Made by a program: the position numbers and the translations under genes. From NCBI GenBank assembly GCA_021825945.1, contig JAKAFN010000007.1, positions 62,001 to 126,000 on the forward strand: DNA of 64,000 bases. Reading direction: 5' to 3'. A model generated the notes under the pieces. It was not told where the DNA came from, did no database searches, and saw nothing but the letters and a program-made list of their open reading frames with translations. How positions within the stretch are numbered: position 1 is the stretch's first letter; every line of letters begins with the position of its first letter. Origin of the DNA: Pseudomonadota bacterium (GTDB lineage Bacteria > Pseudomonadota > Gammaproteobacteria > Burkholderiales > Burkholderiaceae_F). Below, one piece after another: positions 35,314 to 43,740 of this stretch.

Positions 35314-36381
35314 ATGACGGTCCTGGATCGATTTGCATCGGCGCTGGCACCGCGCGGCGGCACTCCCGACGCGTCGCAGCGCGCCGCGCTCGAGCGTCTG
35401 GAGCGCTTCGTGCGGGAATGCGCGGAATATGAAGCGCACCGGAAATCGCTCGTGCGGCGGTTCGTACGCCCGACGCCGCCCCGCGGCGTGTATTGCTGGG
35501 GCGGGGTCGGGCGCGGAAAAAGCCTGTTGATGGACTCGACGTTCGCCGAGATTCCCGCGCAGGACAAGGTGCGCCTGCATTTCCACGAGTTCATCCGCGA
35601 TGCCCATCGGGCGATGCAGGCCCTGCGCGGCGCCGCGGATCCGCTTGCCGAGGCCGGGCGCGACATTGCGCGTCGCGCGAACTGGATCTTCCTCGACGAG
35701 TTCCGTATTTCGGATATTGCCGACGCCATGATCCTGCACCGTCTGCTGGCGAGTCTGTTCGATGCCGGTGCCGTGCTGTTCATCACGTCCAACATGGCCC
35801 CCGATGCCCTGTATTCCGACGGATTGCACCGCGACCGCGTCCTGCCGGCGATCGGACTGCTGAAAGAGCGCCTCGACGTGCTGCTCGTCGATGGCGGCGT
35901 CGATTATCGGTCCCGCGCGCTCGGCCGGTTCGGCACCTGGTTCGTCGCCGATGCTCCCAATGTCTCGATGGAGTCCGTATTTTCGGCGCTGGTTGACGGC
36001 AGGGTGGGGGAAGATCCGGTGCTGCGGATCGAGGGGCGCGACCTGCGCGCGCGCGGGCGCACCGACGGTGTGGCGTGGTTCGATTTTGCCACCTTGATCT
36101 GTACTCCCCGTTCCTATGCCGACTACCTCGATATCGCGGCACGCTTCCACACGGTGCTGCTCTCCGACGTGCCGCGTCTCGCGGAATGCGCGCCGTCGGA
36201 GATCAAGCGCTTCACGTGGCTCGTCGACATCCTCTACGATCGTCATGGCAAACTCGTCGTGTCGGCGGCCGCGCCGATCGATCGATTCATCGAGGGGGTG
36301 TCTGGTGCCGAGGTGCAGCGCATGGCGTCGCGACTGCGCGAGATGCAGGTTCGGGAAGCAACGCATTTGATGGCAAACTAG
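35314..36381 (+). CDS. zapE: Cell division protein ZapE (AFG1-like ATPase)
   Basis: 355 residues. Walker A is GGVGRGKS (63-70) and Walker B is WIFLDEF (124-130); ITSNMAPDALYSDGLHR is the sensor region of the AFG1/ZapE family. In E. coli ZapE destabilises FtsZ polymers during constriction under stress; mitochondrial homologues help turnover of respiratory subunits. Location after the 2-oxoglutarate dehydrogenase genes is a usual betaproteobacterial arrangement. ATG 35314 has GGAG 4-7 bases upstream. Confidence 0.93.
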   Translation: MTVLDRFASALAPRGGTPDASQRAALERLERFVRECAEYEAHRKSLVRRFVRPTPPRGVYCWGGVGRGKSLLMDSTFAEIPAQDKVRLHFHEFIRDAHRAMQALRGAADPLAEAGRDIARRANWIFLDEFRISDIADAMILHRLLASLFDAGAVLFITSNMAPDALYSDGLHRDRVLPAIGLLKERLDVLLVDGGVDYRSRALGRFGTWFVADAPNVSMESVFSALVDGRVGEDPVLRIEGRDLRARGRTDGVAWFDFATLICTPRSYADYLDIAARFHTVLLSDVPRLAECAPSEIKRFTWLVDILYDRHGKLVVSAAAPIDRFIEGVSGAEVQRMASRLREMQVREATHLMAN

Positions 36382-36398
36382 CCGGAAACGGAGGGAGT

Positions 36399-37148
36399 AT
36401 GGTGCGGTTCCGGGTTCTGCCGCTCGCGTTTTTCGTCATGGCCGCCGCACACGCCGCAGGTCATTCCGGGGACGTCGGTGCCGACGTGGATGCGCTGGCG
36501 CGCAAATATCCAGCCGGTTCGATCGACACCGCGGCGCGTGCGCAGCAGGCGCTGTCCGATGCGGGAGACCTCGACCGGCGCGTCCAGGCGGAGGCCCAGG
36601 TGCGCATCCAGCGCTGCCAGCATGCGATCTTCATGAACGATTGCCTGGGATTTGCGCAGCGCTTCCAGACGCACGGCGAGCACGTCGTGCGTCGGATCAC
36701 GCTGGAAGCGCATGCCTTGCAGCGTCGACTCGACGCGCAGGCGCATGCGCGGGACCGTGCCGCCGATCGCGCACAGCAGGCGCTGCAGGATGCGCAGCGA
36801 CCGGCGCGCGAACGCGCGGCCGAGGCGGACTACCGCCAACATCAGCAGAGCCTGCGCGACCAGGCGAGTCAGGATGCGCAGCGCGATGCCCAGGCGGCGG
36901 CATCGGCGCCGCAAGGCGAGGCCGATGCCGCGAAACGCCAACGGCAACACGATCAGGACGTGGCGAACTTTCAGTCGGGGCGGGCGCAGCGCGAAGCGGA
37001 TTCCCGGCAGCAGTACGAAGAAAAGCAGAAAAAAGCGGCCGACTATGCGCGCGAGCGGAAGAAGGAGTGGGCCGACGACGAGCAGCAACGGGCGCAGCGC
37101 AAGGCGGATCGCGAGCAGAAAGCCCGCACCGACCCGGAACGTCCTTGA
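36399..37148 (+). CDS. Exported coiled-coil protein of unknown function
   Basis: 249 residues. A signal peptide (VLPLAFFVMAAAHA, cleaved near residue 20) is followed by an almost wholly helical, charged sequence. The middle contains a cysteine pair in RCQHAIFMNDCLGFAQR, a motif I associate with uncharacterised betaproteobacterial envelope proteins. The C-terminal 120 residues are rich in Q, R, A, D, E and K with coiled-coil character and no hydrophobic segment. ATG 36399 has GAGGGAG directly ahead, 17 bases after zapE, so it likely shares the transcript. No enzymatic function can be proposed. Confidence 0.75.
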   Translation: MVRFRVLPLAFFVMAAAHAAGHSGDVGADVDALARKYPAGSIDTAARAQQALSDAGDLDRRVQAEAQVRIQRCQHAIFMNDCLGFAQRFQTHGEHVVRRITLEAHALQRRLDAQAHARDRAADRAQQALQDAQRPARERAAEADYRQHQQSLRDQASQDAQRDAQAAASAPQGEADAAKRQRQHDQDVANFQSGRAQREADSRQQYEEKQKKAADYARERKKEWADDEQQRAQRKADREQKARTDPERP

Positions 37149-37167
37149 ACCGCGCGCGCCCGCGGGC

Positions 37168-37929
37168 TCAGGCCGGCTCCATCTTGATGACGACCAGGGA
37201 TATATTGTCGCCCTTGCCCCCTGCGCGCGCGCGCGCCAGATCGACCATTCGCTGCGTGGCATCCCGCGCGGAAAGATCGCGCAGCAAGGTCGCCATCTCG
37301 GGTTCCTTCACGTAGGCCCAGAGGCCGTCACTGGCCAGTACGAAGCTGTCCCCGGCGCGCAAACCGTCGGTTTCGCCATAGTCGATCCGGAGTTCGCTGC
37401 GGGCACCGAGTGCGCTGAACAGGACACTGCGGAAGCGACGCCGTTCGGGTCCTCCTTCGATCAGTTCGCCGCTGGCGTTGAGCGTCGATCCGTAGGAGTG
37501 GTCGATCGTGCGATGTCGCAGTGCGCCATCGAGAAAGTGCAGCAGTCGGCTGTCGCCGACGTGGACCCAGTCCGCCCGCCGGCCTTGGATCAGGAGTGCG
37601 ACGAGAGTGCTGTGGGGTTCCTTTTCCGCCGCCACCGCGGTGAGCCGGATGACCGTGTGTGCCTCGGAGACGATTGCGCCGAGCAGACCTCGCCCATCCA
37701 TTTCGGCTTCCGGCCGGTCATCGAAGAGGTTGCGCGCGGTAGCGATGACCTGATCGGAGGCCAGTCGCCCGCCGGTGCGGCCGCCCATGCCGTCGGCCAC
37801 CAGGGCCAGGAGACTTCCCGGCCAATACCGGCTGGTCAGGATCGCGACACGGTCCTGCTGGTCGTGCCGGTCGCCGATGTGGTCGGCGCTGCAGGCGGTG
37901 ATCTTGAAGGTTGCGGCGTCGCTGGGCAC
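37168..37929 (-). CDS. PP2C-type serine/threonine protein phosphatase
   Basis: 253 residues. PPM metal-binding motifs are present in order: GDRHDQQDRVAI, LVADGMGGRTGG, VHVGDSRLLHF, VLASDGLWAY and GDNISLVVI. It would dephosphorylate Ser/Thr phosphoproteins in the cytoplasm; no matching kinase gene lies in the window. Start is uncertain: GTG 37929 places family similarity at the N terminus and leaves 52 bases to the divergent helicase; ATG 37983 would extend it by 18 residues and share its CATG with the helicase start codon. The 3' end lies 20 bases from the coiled-coil gene, convergent. Confidence 0.83.
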   Translation of the reverse strand: MPSDAATFKITACSADHIGDRHDQQDRVAILTSRYWPGSLLALVADGMGGRTGGRLASDQVIATARNLFDDRPEAEMDGRGLLGAIVSEAHTVIRLTAVAAEKEPHSTLVALLIQGRRADWVHVGDSRLLHFLDGALRHRTIDHSYGSTLNASGELIEGGPERRRFRSVLFSALGARSELRIDYGETDGLRAGDSFVLASDGLWAYVKEPEMATLLRDLSARDATQRMVDLARARAGGKGDNISLVVIKMEPA

Positions 37930-37981
37930 GCGGAGCTCTGCGTCGTGGAGCGCGGGGTTGCATGGGTCGGGGGAGGGTATC

Positions 37982-40252
37982 ATGCCGGCGATGAAACGGG
38001 TTCCGGAGATGCCGGACGCGGCCGAAGCGGGCGGCGAGGTCGATGCCCGCCGCCGTGCGGTGGCCGGCGCATTCGCCCCCGGCGGGTCGCTGTCGACGGC
38101 GGTCGCGGCGTTTTCGCCGCGCATCGCGCAGCAGGAAATGGCCCTGGCGGTGTTCGATGCGATCGCGACGCGATCGACCCTCGTTGCCGAGGCCGGCACC
38201 GGCACCGGAAAGACCATGGCCTACCTCGTGCCGGCCTTGCTCGCGGGCGGCAAGGTGCTGGTCTGCGCGGGAACCAAGACGTTGCAGGACCAGATCTTCG
38301 GCAAGGATCTGCCGGCGGCCTGCCGGACCCTCGGTCTGCGCGTGCAAGCCGCGAATTTGAAAGGCCGACAGAACTATGTGTGTCGCCTGCGTCTGGAGCG
38401 CAGCCTCGAGGCAGGGGCCTTTTCGTCGCGGGACGCGGTGCGGGCGCTGCACCGGATCGCCCGGTTCGTACGGTTTTCCGAAACCGGCGATCGCGCCGAA
38501 CTCGGCGACATCCCCGAGGACTCTCCGGTCTGGCCGGCGGTGACCTCGACTCGTGACAATTGCCCGAACGGCGAGTGTCCGCACTTCGACGCCTGTTTCG
38601 TGATGCGCGCCCGCCGCGCCGCGCTGGCGGCCGATGTCGTCGTCGTCAACCATCATCTGCTGCTGGCCGACATGGCGCTGCGTGAGTCGACGCAGGCGGA
38701 ACTGCTACCCAATGTCGATACCGTGATCGTCGATGAGGCACATCAACTGCCCCGTGCGGCCGGGGATTTCTTCGGCGAACACTGGTCGTTGCAGCAACTC
38801 GCCGAACTCGGCGCCGACAGCTTGCGCGCTGGTCAGCAGTTCGCGCGGGATGGCGCATCCTGGCCCGATCTCGTGCGGGCGCTGGAGGTTGCCGGCAGAG
38901 CGGTGCGTCTGGCTTTGGCGCGCAGCGGTGCCGAGCGCGCACCGCGCATCGCCTATGAGCGGGTGGCGCATGCGCCGCTTCTGGCCGATGCCCTGATCGC
39001 CCTCGATCGGACGCTGGCGGCCTTGGAGCAGGCCTTGGAGACCAACCGCGGGCGGGATCCGGAACTGGACGTGCTGGTTCCCCGAACTCGTGCGCTACGC
39101 ACGCTCGTGCGCGCCTGGGCGCCGTTGCCCGAGGCGGCGCAGGAGGCTGGGGAAGCGGACCGCGAGGACGGGACGGGTGCCGCGCCGGCGCGGGAAGCCG
39201 ACGCGGAGGCGTTCGTCCGCTGGGTCGGCGTCACGGCGCATGGCGCGCAATTCCGCGCTACGCCGCTTCATTGCGCGGACGCGTTCATACGGGCCCGCGA
39301 AGAGCGGCCCCAGGCGTGGATTCTCACCTCGGCGACGATCACGACGGCCAACCGGTTCGAACCGTTCCTCGATGCCTTGGGTCTGCGTGGATGCAAGACG
39401 GCGCGCTGGGACAGTCCGTTCGACTATGCCAATCAGGCGCTGCTGTACCTGCCGCAGACCTTGCCCGATCCGGGTGCGAGCGATTTTCCGGAACGCGTTG
39501 CCCAGGCGTGCTGGCCGGCTCTGTGCGCGAGCCGGGGGCGGGCATTCATTCTTTGCTCGACCTTGCGCGCGGTCGAGCGGGTGGCTCGGGCCTTGCGGGC
39601 GCGGATGGCGGCCGAAGATCCCGATGCGTTCACGCTGCTCGTCCAGGGAGAGCGCAGTCGCCGCGCGATGCTGGAGACGTTTCGCGATGCGCGTGCGGCG
39701 GTGCTGGTCGGGTCCATGAGTTTCTGGGAGGGGATCGATGTTCGGGGTGAAGCGCTGTCGCTCGTCGCCATCGACAAACTGCCCTTTGCGCCGCCTGACG
39801 ATCCTGTCGTCGAGGCGCGGGGTCGCTATCTGAAGCGCCTCGGGCGCGATCCGTTCCGGGATGATCAACTGCCCCATGCGATCACCCTGTTGCGCCAGGG
39901 CGCGGGGCGGTTGATCCGCGATGAGACCGATCGGGGCGTGCTCATGATCCTCGATGAACGGGTTCTTCGCCGCTCCTACGGCAAGGCGGTACTGGCGAGT
40001 CTGCCGCCGTTCCGGCGGACGCGCGAGCAGGAAGACGTGCGGCGGTTCTTTGCCGAGGCCGGAAGTTGCCGCGTTGCCGCGCCGGTGGGAGCGGGCGACG
40101 GCCCCCCAGGAGCGGCGGAACCGGACGTCGAAAAAAAACGGACCGGCGATGCCGGTCCGGGGGCTGCGTCCGGAGAGACGCACGAGGAAGTCGAGTGTGC
40201 GGCGGGCCGAGGCGCTCGACTCAGCCGAGCAGGTGCATCACGGTCCGGTTGA
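37982..40252 (+). CDS. ATP-dependent DNA helicase, YoaA/DinG family (XPD-like Fe-S helicase)
   Basis: 756 residues. Walker A is AEAGTGTGKT and the DEAH box is VIVDEAHQL. Four cysteines between them (NYVCRLR, NCPNGEC, DACF) form the [4Fe-4S] domain of XPD/DinG helicases. C-terminal helicase motifs include SFWEGIDVRGE and RQGAGRLIRDETDRG. Sequence and length fit YoaA better than DinG, so a role in DNA repair at stalled forks is likely. ATG 37982 or 37991. The last 60 or so residues (after VRRFFAEA) are low-complexity; they overlie the terminator of the convergent yeiH gene and overlap its 3' end by 32 bases. Confidence 0.9.
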   Translation: MPAMKRVPEMPDAAEAGGEVDARRRAVAGAFAPGGSLSTAVAAFSPRIAQQEMALAVFDAIATRSTLVAEAGTGTGKTMAYLVPALLAGGKVLVCAGTKTLQDQIFGKDLPAACRTLGLRVQAANLKGRQNYVCRLRLERSLEAGAFSSRDAVRALHRIARFVRFSETGDRAELGDIPEDSPVWPAVTSTRDNCPNGECPHFDACFVMRARRAALAADVVVVNHHLLLADMALRESTQAELLPNVDTVIVDEAHQLPRAAGDFFGEHWSLQQLAELGADSLRAGQQFARDGASWPDLVRALEVAGRAVRLALARSGAERAPRIAYERVAHAPLLADALIALDRTLAALEQALETNRGRDPELDVLVPRTRALRTLVRAWAPLPEAAQEAGEADREDGTGAAPAREADAEAFVRWVGVTAHGAQFRATPLHCADAFIRAREERPQAWILTSATITTANRFEPFLDALGLRGCKTARWDSPFDYANQALLYLPQTLPDPGASDFPERVAQACWPALCASRGRAFILCSTLRAVERVARALRARMAAEDPDAFTLLVQGERSRRAMLETFRDARAAVLVGSMSFWEGIDVRGEALSLVAIDKLPFAPPDDPVVEARGRYLKRLGRDPFRDDQLPHAITLLRQGAGRLIRDETDRGVLMILDERVLRRSYGKAVLASLPPFRRTREQEDVRRFFAEAGSCRVAAPVGAGDGPPGAAEPDVEKKRTGDAGPGAASGETHEEVECAAGRGARLSRAGASRSG
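40131..40159 (-). terminator. Intrinsic terminator of yeiH, inside the helicase reading frame
   Basis: On the minus strand a perfect 9-bp stem CGGACCGGC/GCCGGTCCG with a 3-base loop is followed by eight T residues. It lies 62 to 90 bases past the yeiH stop codon, within the 3' coding region of the plus-strand helicase gene. Confidence 0.88.
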
Positions 40253-41252
40253 CGACCCATCCGCCGGTGATCAGAAACGCGAAGAGCGTGAGCGCGAGCA
40301 GCAGCGGTTTGACGCCGGCCTGCTTGATCGCGCCGGCATGCGTACGCAGGCCCAGTGCAGCCATCGCCATCGCCAGCATCACGGTGTCGATCTGGATCAG
40401 TACCCGGGAGATCGCCGTGGGAATGACGTGCAGGGAATTCACCGCCGCCATGACGATGAAGAGCACGGCGAACCAGGGAATGACGATCTTGGGTTTGCCC
40501 GACGCGTGGTGTGCATGGCCGGCGGCTTCGGCTTGGGGTGTGGCCGAGAGGATCAGCAGGAAGGGTGCGAGCAGCATCACGCGGATCATCTTCTCGATGA
40601 CGCCGGTCGCGGCGGCTTCGTCGCCCACACTCTTGGCGGCGGCAACCACCTGGGCCACTTCGTGGATGGTGGACCCGGCGTAGATGCCGAAGACGTGCTG
40701 CGACACGTGGAGATACGGGTAAAAGAGCGGGTAGAGGAACATCCCGAGCGTGCCGAAAACGACCACGGTCGCGACCGCGACCGAAACTTTGTGTGCCTGG
40801 CCGCGGACCACCGGCTCGGTGGCCATCACGGCGGCTGCGCCGCAGATCGCGCTGCCGGCGCCGATCAGGGCGGAGGTCTGACGGTCGAGGCCGAAGACCC
40901 GCGTTCCCAATTGCACCGACAACGTGAAGACCAGGGTCACCATGATGACGTCGATGAGGATGCCCGCCCATCCGACCGCCATGATCTGCGCGAAGGTGAT
41001 CTTCAGGCCGAAGAGGATGATGCCCAGGCGCAGCAAGGTGCTTTTGCTCCAGTCCACGCCGATCGCGGTATGGTCCGCGATCCGGGGAAAGACGGTGTTG
41101 CCGACAACGATGCCGAACACGATGGCAAGCGTGAGCGCACTCAAGCCCAGGTGGAGGGCCCACGGCATGTTCGACGCAGCGACGCCGGCGGCGGCGACCG
41201 CGGCGGCGAGGAGGATTCCGGGGAGCAACCCCGCGGCGTTGGCTTTGGTCAT
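40221..41252 (-). CDS. yeiH: YeiH/UPF0324 family putative sulfate exporter
   Basis: 343 residues with about ten hydrophobic helices. Family landmarks are LGIILFGLKITFAQI, GAGSAICGAAAVMATEPV and IYAGSTIHEVAQVVAAA. UPF0324 proteins are annotated as putative sulfate exporters; biochemical proof is thin. A histidine-rich loop (EAAGHAHHASGKPK) sits between two helices in the C-terminal half. It is divergent from a LysR gene, as is common for yeiH-yeiE pairs, and ends in a strong intrinsic terminator. Confidence 0.88.
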   Translation of the reverse strand: MTKANAAGLLPGILLAAAVAAAGVAASNMPWALHLGLSALTLAIVFGIVVGNTVFPRIADHTAIGVDWSKSTLLRLGIILFGLKITFAQIMAVGWAGILIDVIMVTLVFTLSVQLGTRVFGLDRQTSALIGAGSAICGAAAVMATEPVVRGQAHKVSVAVATVVVFGTLGMFLYPLFYPYLHVSQHVFGIYAGSTIHEVAQVVAAAKSVGDEAAATGVIEKMIRVMLLAPFLLILSATPQAEAAGHAHHASGKPKIVIPWFAVLFIVMAAVNSLHVIPTAISRVLIQIDTVMLAMAMAALGLRTHAGAIKQAGVKPLLLALTLFAFLITGGWVVNRTVMHLLG

Positions 41253-41349
41253 GCGGCCTCCGGTATCGGAATTCCGGGAACCGTTGGCGCCCGGACGGAT
41301 TTCTTCTTGATCGACAGACTAGGAGGAATCGACGCATAATTCAAAAACA

Positions 41350-41375
41350 TTATTTTCACGAATGCATGAAAATAA
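41350..41375. promoter_or_regulatory. Perfect palindromic LysR-type operator between yeiH and lysR gene
   Basis: TTATTTTCA and TGAAAATAA are exact inverted repeats separated by 8 bases, fitting the T-N11-A type site of LysR regulators. It ends four bases before the regulator's ATG and lies about 100 bases upstream of yeiH, suited to autorepression and control of the transporter. Confidence 0.7.
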
Positions 41376-41378
41376 GTT

Positions 41379-42296
41379 ATGCGGATGAATCTGCATCACC
41401 TGCGGGTCTTTTTCACCGTTGCCGAACGGGGCAGCTTCACCCGTGCCGCGCTGACGCTCCACATCAGCCAGCCGGCAGTTTCCAAGGCGGTGCGGGAACT
41501 CGAGCAACAGCTCGACCTGCCGTTGGTCGAGCGCGGTCCGGCGGCGAAGGGTGGCGCCGGACCGGGCGGCGGCGTCCATCTCACCGAGTCGGGCCAGGCG
41601 CTGTTCGAGCATGCGCGCGGGATCTTCGCGTTGGAGGGGGCGGCGATCGAGGAAATCCGGGCGCGCGTCGGGCGCAAGCGTGGGCTGTTGACCGTCGGCG
41701 CGAGCACGACGGTCGCGGGCTATTGGCTGCCGCCGTACATCGCCCGGTTTCTCGCGGACCACGATCCCGCCCAACTGCGTTTGCAAGTCGGCAACACTCA
41801 GGTGATCAGCCGCGCCCTGGTCAATTGCGAGATCGACGTCGCGCTCGTGGAGGGCCCGGTGCAGGATCCGCGCATCGAGGCGGTGCGCTGGCGCGACGAT
41901 GAACTGAGTCTGGTTGCATCGGGCGCGGCGGAACTGGCCCGTCGTCGCGTTCCGCGCGTGGCGGAGTTGGCGGCCCAGACCTGGCTCTTGCGCGAATCGG
42001 GGTCCGGTACCCGCGAAGTCGCGGAGCGGGTGTTGGCGGCGCTGGGGGTCGTGCCGCGGCGTACCGTGGAACTGGGGAGCAACGAGAGCATCGCCCAAGC
42101 GGTGGCGGCAGGAGCCGGGGTCGCCCTGGTGCCGCTGCGCGTGGTGCGGGAGTTGCGCATGTTGGGCACGGTCAAGACGCTCCGCAGCCCCAAGCCGGTC
42201 CCTCTGGTGCGACCGCTGTTCCTGCTGCACCTGCGGGAGCGTCCGCAATCGCCGCTCACCCGGGCGTTCTGCGAGGCGATCGAGATGGCGGGCTAG
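41379..42296 (+). CDS. LysR-family transcriptional regulator (YeiE-like)
   Basis: 305 residues. N-terminal winged HTH: LHHLRVFFTVAERGSFTRAA and ISQPAVSKAVRELEQQL, then the substrate-binding domain beginning at about residue 95 (LLTVGASTTVAGYWLPPYI) and a C-terminal half GAGVALVPLRVV. A glycine-rich insertion (PAAKGGAGPGGG) lies in the wing, where relatives have only a few residues. ATG 41379 or 41385; neither has a ribosome site, and the start is almost on the operator, suggesting a short or absent leader. It probably regulates yeiH. Confidence 0.9.
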   Translation: MRMNLHHLRVFFTVAERGSFTRAALTLHISQPAVSKAVRELEQQLDLPLVERGPAAKGGAGPGGGVHLTESGQALFEHARGIFALEGAAIEEIRARVGRKRGLLTVGASTTVAGYWLPPYIARFLADHDPAQLRLQVGNTQVISRALVNCEIDVALVEGPVQDPRIEAVRWRDDELSLVASGAAELARRRVPRVAELAAQTWLLRESGSGTREVAERVLAALGVVPRRTVELGSNESIAQAVAAGAGVALVPLRVVRELRMLGTVKTLRSPKPVPLVRPLFLLHLRERPQSPLTRAFCEAIEMAG

Positions 42297-42348
42297 ACAT
42301 CAGGCGTCTGCGCTGCCGTCAGGAAATCCGTCCGCCGCGCGGATTCTC

Positions 42349-43740
42349 CTAGACGATCGTGGAAACCATCGACGCCGCTTGCGACAGGGTTGCGGCCACG
42401 ATTTCGAATGCGTGCCGGATCTGATCGCGGCTGGCGATGCCGCCGATACAGAGGCGCACCGCTTCCGGCGGCGTCGTGCCGACGCAGAATGCGTCGCTGG
42501 TTGCAATGCCGATCCCGCTGTTGCGCAGGTTCGATGCGAAGTTGACGCGGCTGAACCCGGGGGGAAGGGTGAGCCAGAGGTGAAATCCATGCGGCGCCGC
42601 GAGCACTTCGGCCCCGACGAGGGCCGAAGCGGCGATTTCCTGGCGCGCTTGGGACTCCGCGCGGAGGAACGTGACCAGCTCGGATGCGACTCCGCTCTGG
42701 ATCCAGTCCGTCGCGATCGCGGTGGTGATCGGCGAGGCCATGACCGTCGTCGCCCGCAGCACGGCCGTCGCCCGGGTAGCGGCCCGATCGTCGGGGAGGA
42801 CGAGGTAGGCGAGACGTAAGCCGGCCCCCAGGGTTTTGGAGAGACCGGCGATCGAGTAGGTGCGATCGGGCGCCAGCTCGGCGTAGGACGGCGGCGGCTC
42901 CGGCGGCAGCATGCCGTAGATGTCGTCCTCGATGATCGGCAGCCCATGGCGCTCCGCCACGTCGATGATGGCGCGCCGGCGGGCTGCCGGCTGCGTGATC
43001 GTGGTCGGGTTCTGCAGCGTCGGGTTGCAGTAGAGCGCTGCCGGGCGATGCGCCCGGCAGGCGTGGTCGAGTGATTCCGGAGTGATGCCGTCGGCGTCGG
43101 CGGCCAGTGGAATGAGCGCGATGCCGCGGACCGCCGCGATCGCGCGCACGCCGGTGTAGGTCAGGGGATCGCAGAGGATGCCGTCGGTTCCCGGGGAAAG
43201 CATCGCGAACAGCGCATCGAGTGTGCTATGCGTGCCGGCGCAGACCAGGATCCGTTCGAGCGGCGCCCGGATCCCGCGTCGGGCCAGCCATCGTGCCGCC
43301 GCGTCGCGGTCGTAGTCGTGGCCGCCGAACGGCTGGTAGCGCAACAGCGGACGGACGTCGGTTGCGATCCGCTCGAACACTGCCCCCATCTTTGCCAGCA
43401 ACGCCGGATCGTCGGGCTCGGGCGGCAGGTTCATCGACATGTCGATGGTTGCGTTGCCGCGGGCGGCCGGGGCGCGGGGGCTGGCGTCCGCGCGAATGAA
43501 GCTGCCGTGGCCGACCCGCGATTCGATCAATCCCCGCCGTTGCGCCTCGGTGTACGCGCGGCTGATCGTCGAGAAATTGAGGCCGATCGCCTCGGCCAGT
43601 TGCCGCTGCGGTGGCAGGCGGTCCTCGGGGCGGAGTCGGCCTTGCCGAATGTCGTCGGCGATCGCGTCGGCGATCGCCAAGTATGCCGGCTTGTCGGTCG
43701 AAAGTTGGGCGGGCAGCCAATGGGGGGCGGCGTCGGTCAT
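42349..43740 (-). CDS. MocR-type regulator (GntR HTH fused to class I aminotransferase fold)
   Basis: 463 residues. Residues about 15-85 are a GntR winged HTH (LPPQRQLAEAIGLNFSTISR). The rest is an aminotransferase-like domain with PLP lysine in SIAGLSKTLGAGLR and the aspartate-tyrosine pair in IIEDDIYGML. MocR proteins sense PLP or amino-compound adducts and bind direct repeats. It is translationally coupled to the upstream membrane protein gene (ATGA). The ligand and regulon are unknown, but the direct repeat at 44335-44378 between this pair and two divergent small genes is the obvious candidate site. Confidence 0.9.
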   Translation of the reverse strand: MTDAAPHWLPAQLSTDKPAYLAIADAIADDIRQGRLRPEDRLPPQRQLAEAIGLNFSTISRAYTEAQRRGLIESRVGHGSFIRADASPRAPAARGNATIDMSMNLPPEPDDPALLAKMGAVFERIATDVRPLLRYQPFGGHDYDRDAAARWLARRGIRAPLERILVCAGTHSTLDALFAMLSPGTDGILCDPLTYTGVRAIAAVRGIALIPLAADADGITPESLDHACRAHRPAALYCNPTLQNPTTITQPAARRRAIIDVAERHGLPIIEDDIYGMLPPEPPPSYAELAPDRTYSIAGLSKTLGAGLRLAYLVLPDDRAATRATAVLRATTVMASPITTAIATDWIQSGVASELVTFLRAESQARQEIAASALVGAEVLAAPHGFHLWLTLPPGFSRVNFASNLRNSGIGIATSDAFCVGTTPPEAVRLCIGGIASRDQIRHAFEIVAATLSQAASMVSTIV

